Source of the DNA: Actinomycetota bacterium
GTDB taxonomy: Bacteria > Actinomycetota > Humimicrobiia > Humimicrobiales > Humimicrobiaceae
Direction of reading: 5' to 3'
NCBI GenBank assembly: GCA_003486795.1
Contig: DNFX01000060.1
Span: forward strand, 1-5,407
Length of the DNA: 5,407 nucleotides
Part shown: positions 4,987-5,407 of the stretch, one piece after another
Position numbering within the stretch: position 1 is the stretch's first letter
How the letters are laid out: each line of letters begins with the position of its first letter
Made by a program: the position numbers and the translations under genes
The notes under the pieces: model-generated
What the model was told of the DNA's origin: nothing
What the model saw: the letters and a program-made list of their open reading frames with translations, nothing else
Database searches by the model: none

Positions 4987-5407
4987 ATGAGAAAAGTAAG
5001 AGGCTGCTTTATTTTTTTTATAATACTTATAATTATTGCTTCAGTTCCTATATTTTATTTTGTCGGTAGAAATGGCATAAAAATTGCCAGCGATGATTCT
5101 GTAAAAATTGAATATAGCAAAGAACTTTCATCATATAAAGATAATGGTACTGATTACCTTTTTCTTGGAATAGATGAAAGAGAGGGTGAAAGCAAGTTTG
5201 AGGGCAGGACGGATACCATGATAGTATTGCATATTGGAGATAATGGTAAAAATGCCCTTATATCAATACCCCGGGATACAAAAGTGGAACTTGATGGTTA
5301 TGGAACAAACAAGATAAATGCTGCATATGTTTACGGTGGAACAAGTATGGTTGTCAATGAAATATTCGAGCTGACAGATATAAAAATAGATAAAGTAATG
5401 CTGGCTA
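4987..5407 (+). CDS. LytR-CpsA-Psr (LCP) family cell-wall glycopolymer ligase (3'-partial)
   Basis: LCP enzymes sit on the outer face of the cytoplasmic membrane and transfer lipid-linked glycopolymers (teichoic acids, arabinogalactan, capsule) to peptidoglycan. The gene runs off the right edge with 140 codons visible. It starts at ATG 4987, with AAGGAG (4973-4978) 8 bases upstream. The N-terminus has a basic cytoplasmic stub and one signal-anchor helix (about 7-26). The catalytic domain begins at DYLFLGIDER (56-65), followed by GRTDTMIVLHI (73-83), SIPRDTKVEL (93-102) and the NKINAAYVYGG stretch (108-118). The Arg and Asp residues in RTDT (R74, D76) and PRDT (R96, D97) are the conserved polyprenyl-phosphate and metal-binding positions of the family. 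All expected motifs are present up to the cut. Which polymer it attaches cannot be told from this fragment. Its presence supports a Gram-positive-type wall. Confidence 0.93.
   Translation, partial: MRKVRGCFIFFIILIIIASVPIFYFVGRNGIKIASDDSVKIEYSKELSSYKDNGTDYLFLGIDEREGESKFEGRTDTMIVLHIGDNGKNALISIPRDTKVELDGYGTNKINAAYVYGGTSMVVNEIFELTDIKIDKVMLA

Overview
This is a strongly AT-rich bacterial window in which every convincing gene lies on the + strand. It has two parts: the distal half of a Tad/Flp pilus operon (positions 2 to 2759), then four independent-looking genes: ssb, a fusion methyltransferase, rex, and the start of a LytR-CpsA-Psr (LCP) wall gene (2782 to the right edge). No RNA genes, insertion sequences or CRISPR arrays were seen.

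The Tad part runs tadB (5' end outside the window), tadC, a small Flp major pilin, a TadE-type pseudopilin, and a short TadG/Rv3654c-like single-pass protein. This is the order of the Tad cluster in Mycobacterium and other Actinomycetota (Rv3658c to Rv3654c). Together these genes would supply the inner-membrane platform (TadB and TadC), the pilus subunit (Flp) and minor pilin-like parts (TadE and the TadG-like protein). The ATPase, prepilin peptidase and any secretin would lie upstream or elsewhere. tadB/tadC and tadE/tadG-like overlap and look translationally coupled. The pilin gene has an unusually strong ribosome-binding arrangement, as expected for the most abundant product.

The second part has ssb, a single-stranded DNA-binding protein whose C-terminus lacks the usual acidic tip. 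Next is a class I methyltransferase ending in a Trm112-like zinc ribbon. Then comes rex, the NADH/NAD+-sensing repressor, with a candidate promoter and an imperfect Rex-like operator just upstream. Last is the first 140 codons of an LCP family protein, which would attach glycopolymers to peptidoglycan.

An LCP gene, Rex, an actinobacterial-type Tad order, GTG/TTG starts and purine-rich ribosome-binding sites together suggest a Gram-positive-type cell wall and probably anaerobic or redox-flexible metabolism. My best guess is an AT-rich, deep-branching Actinomycetota lineage, with Bacillota as the alternative. This is inference from family content, not from a marker gene phylogeny.

The most notable points are the duplicated near-perfect Shine-Dalgarno sequence at the pilin start, with a possible ATT start codon; the tip-less Ssb beside a Tad locus; and the C-terminal zinc-ribbon fusion on the methyltransferase. 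I did not find clear evidence of a wholly new multi-gene system.
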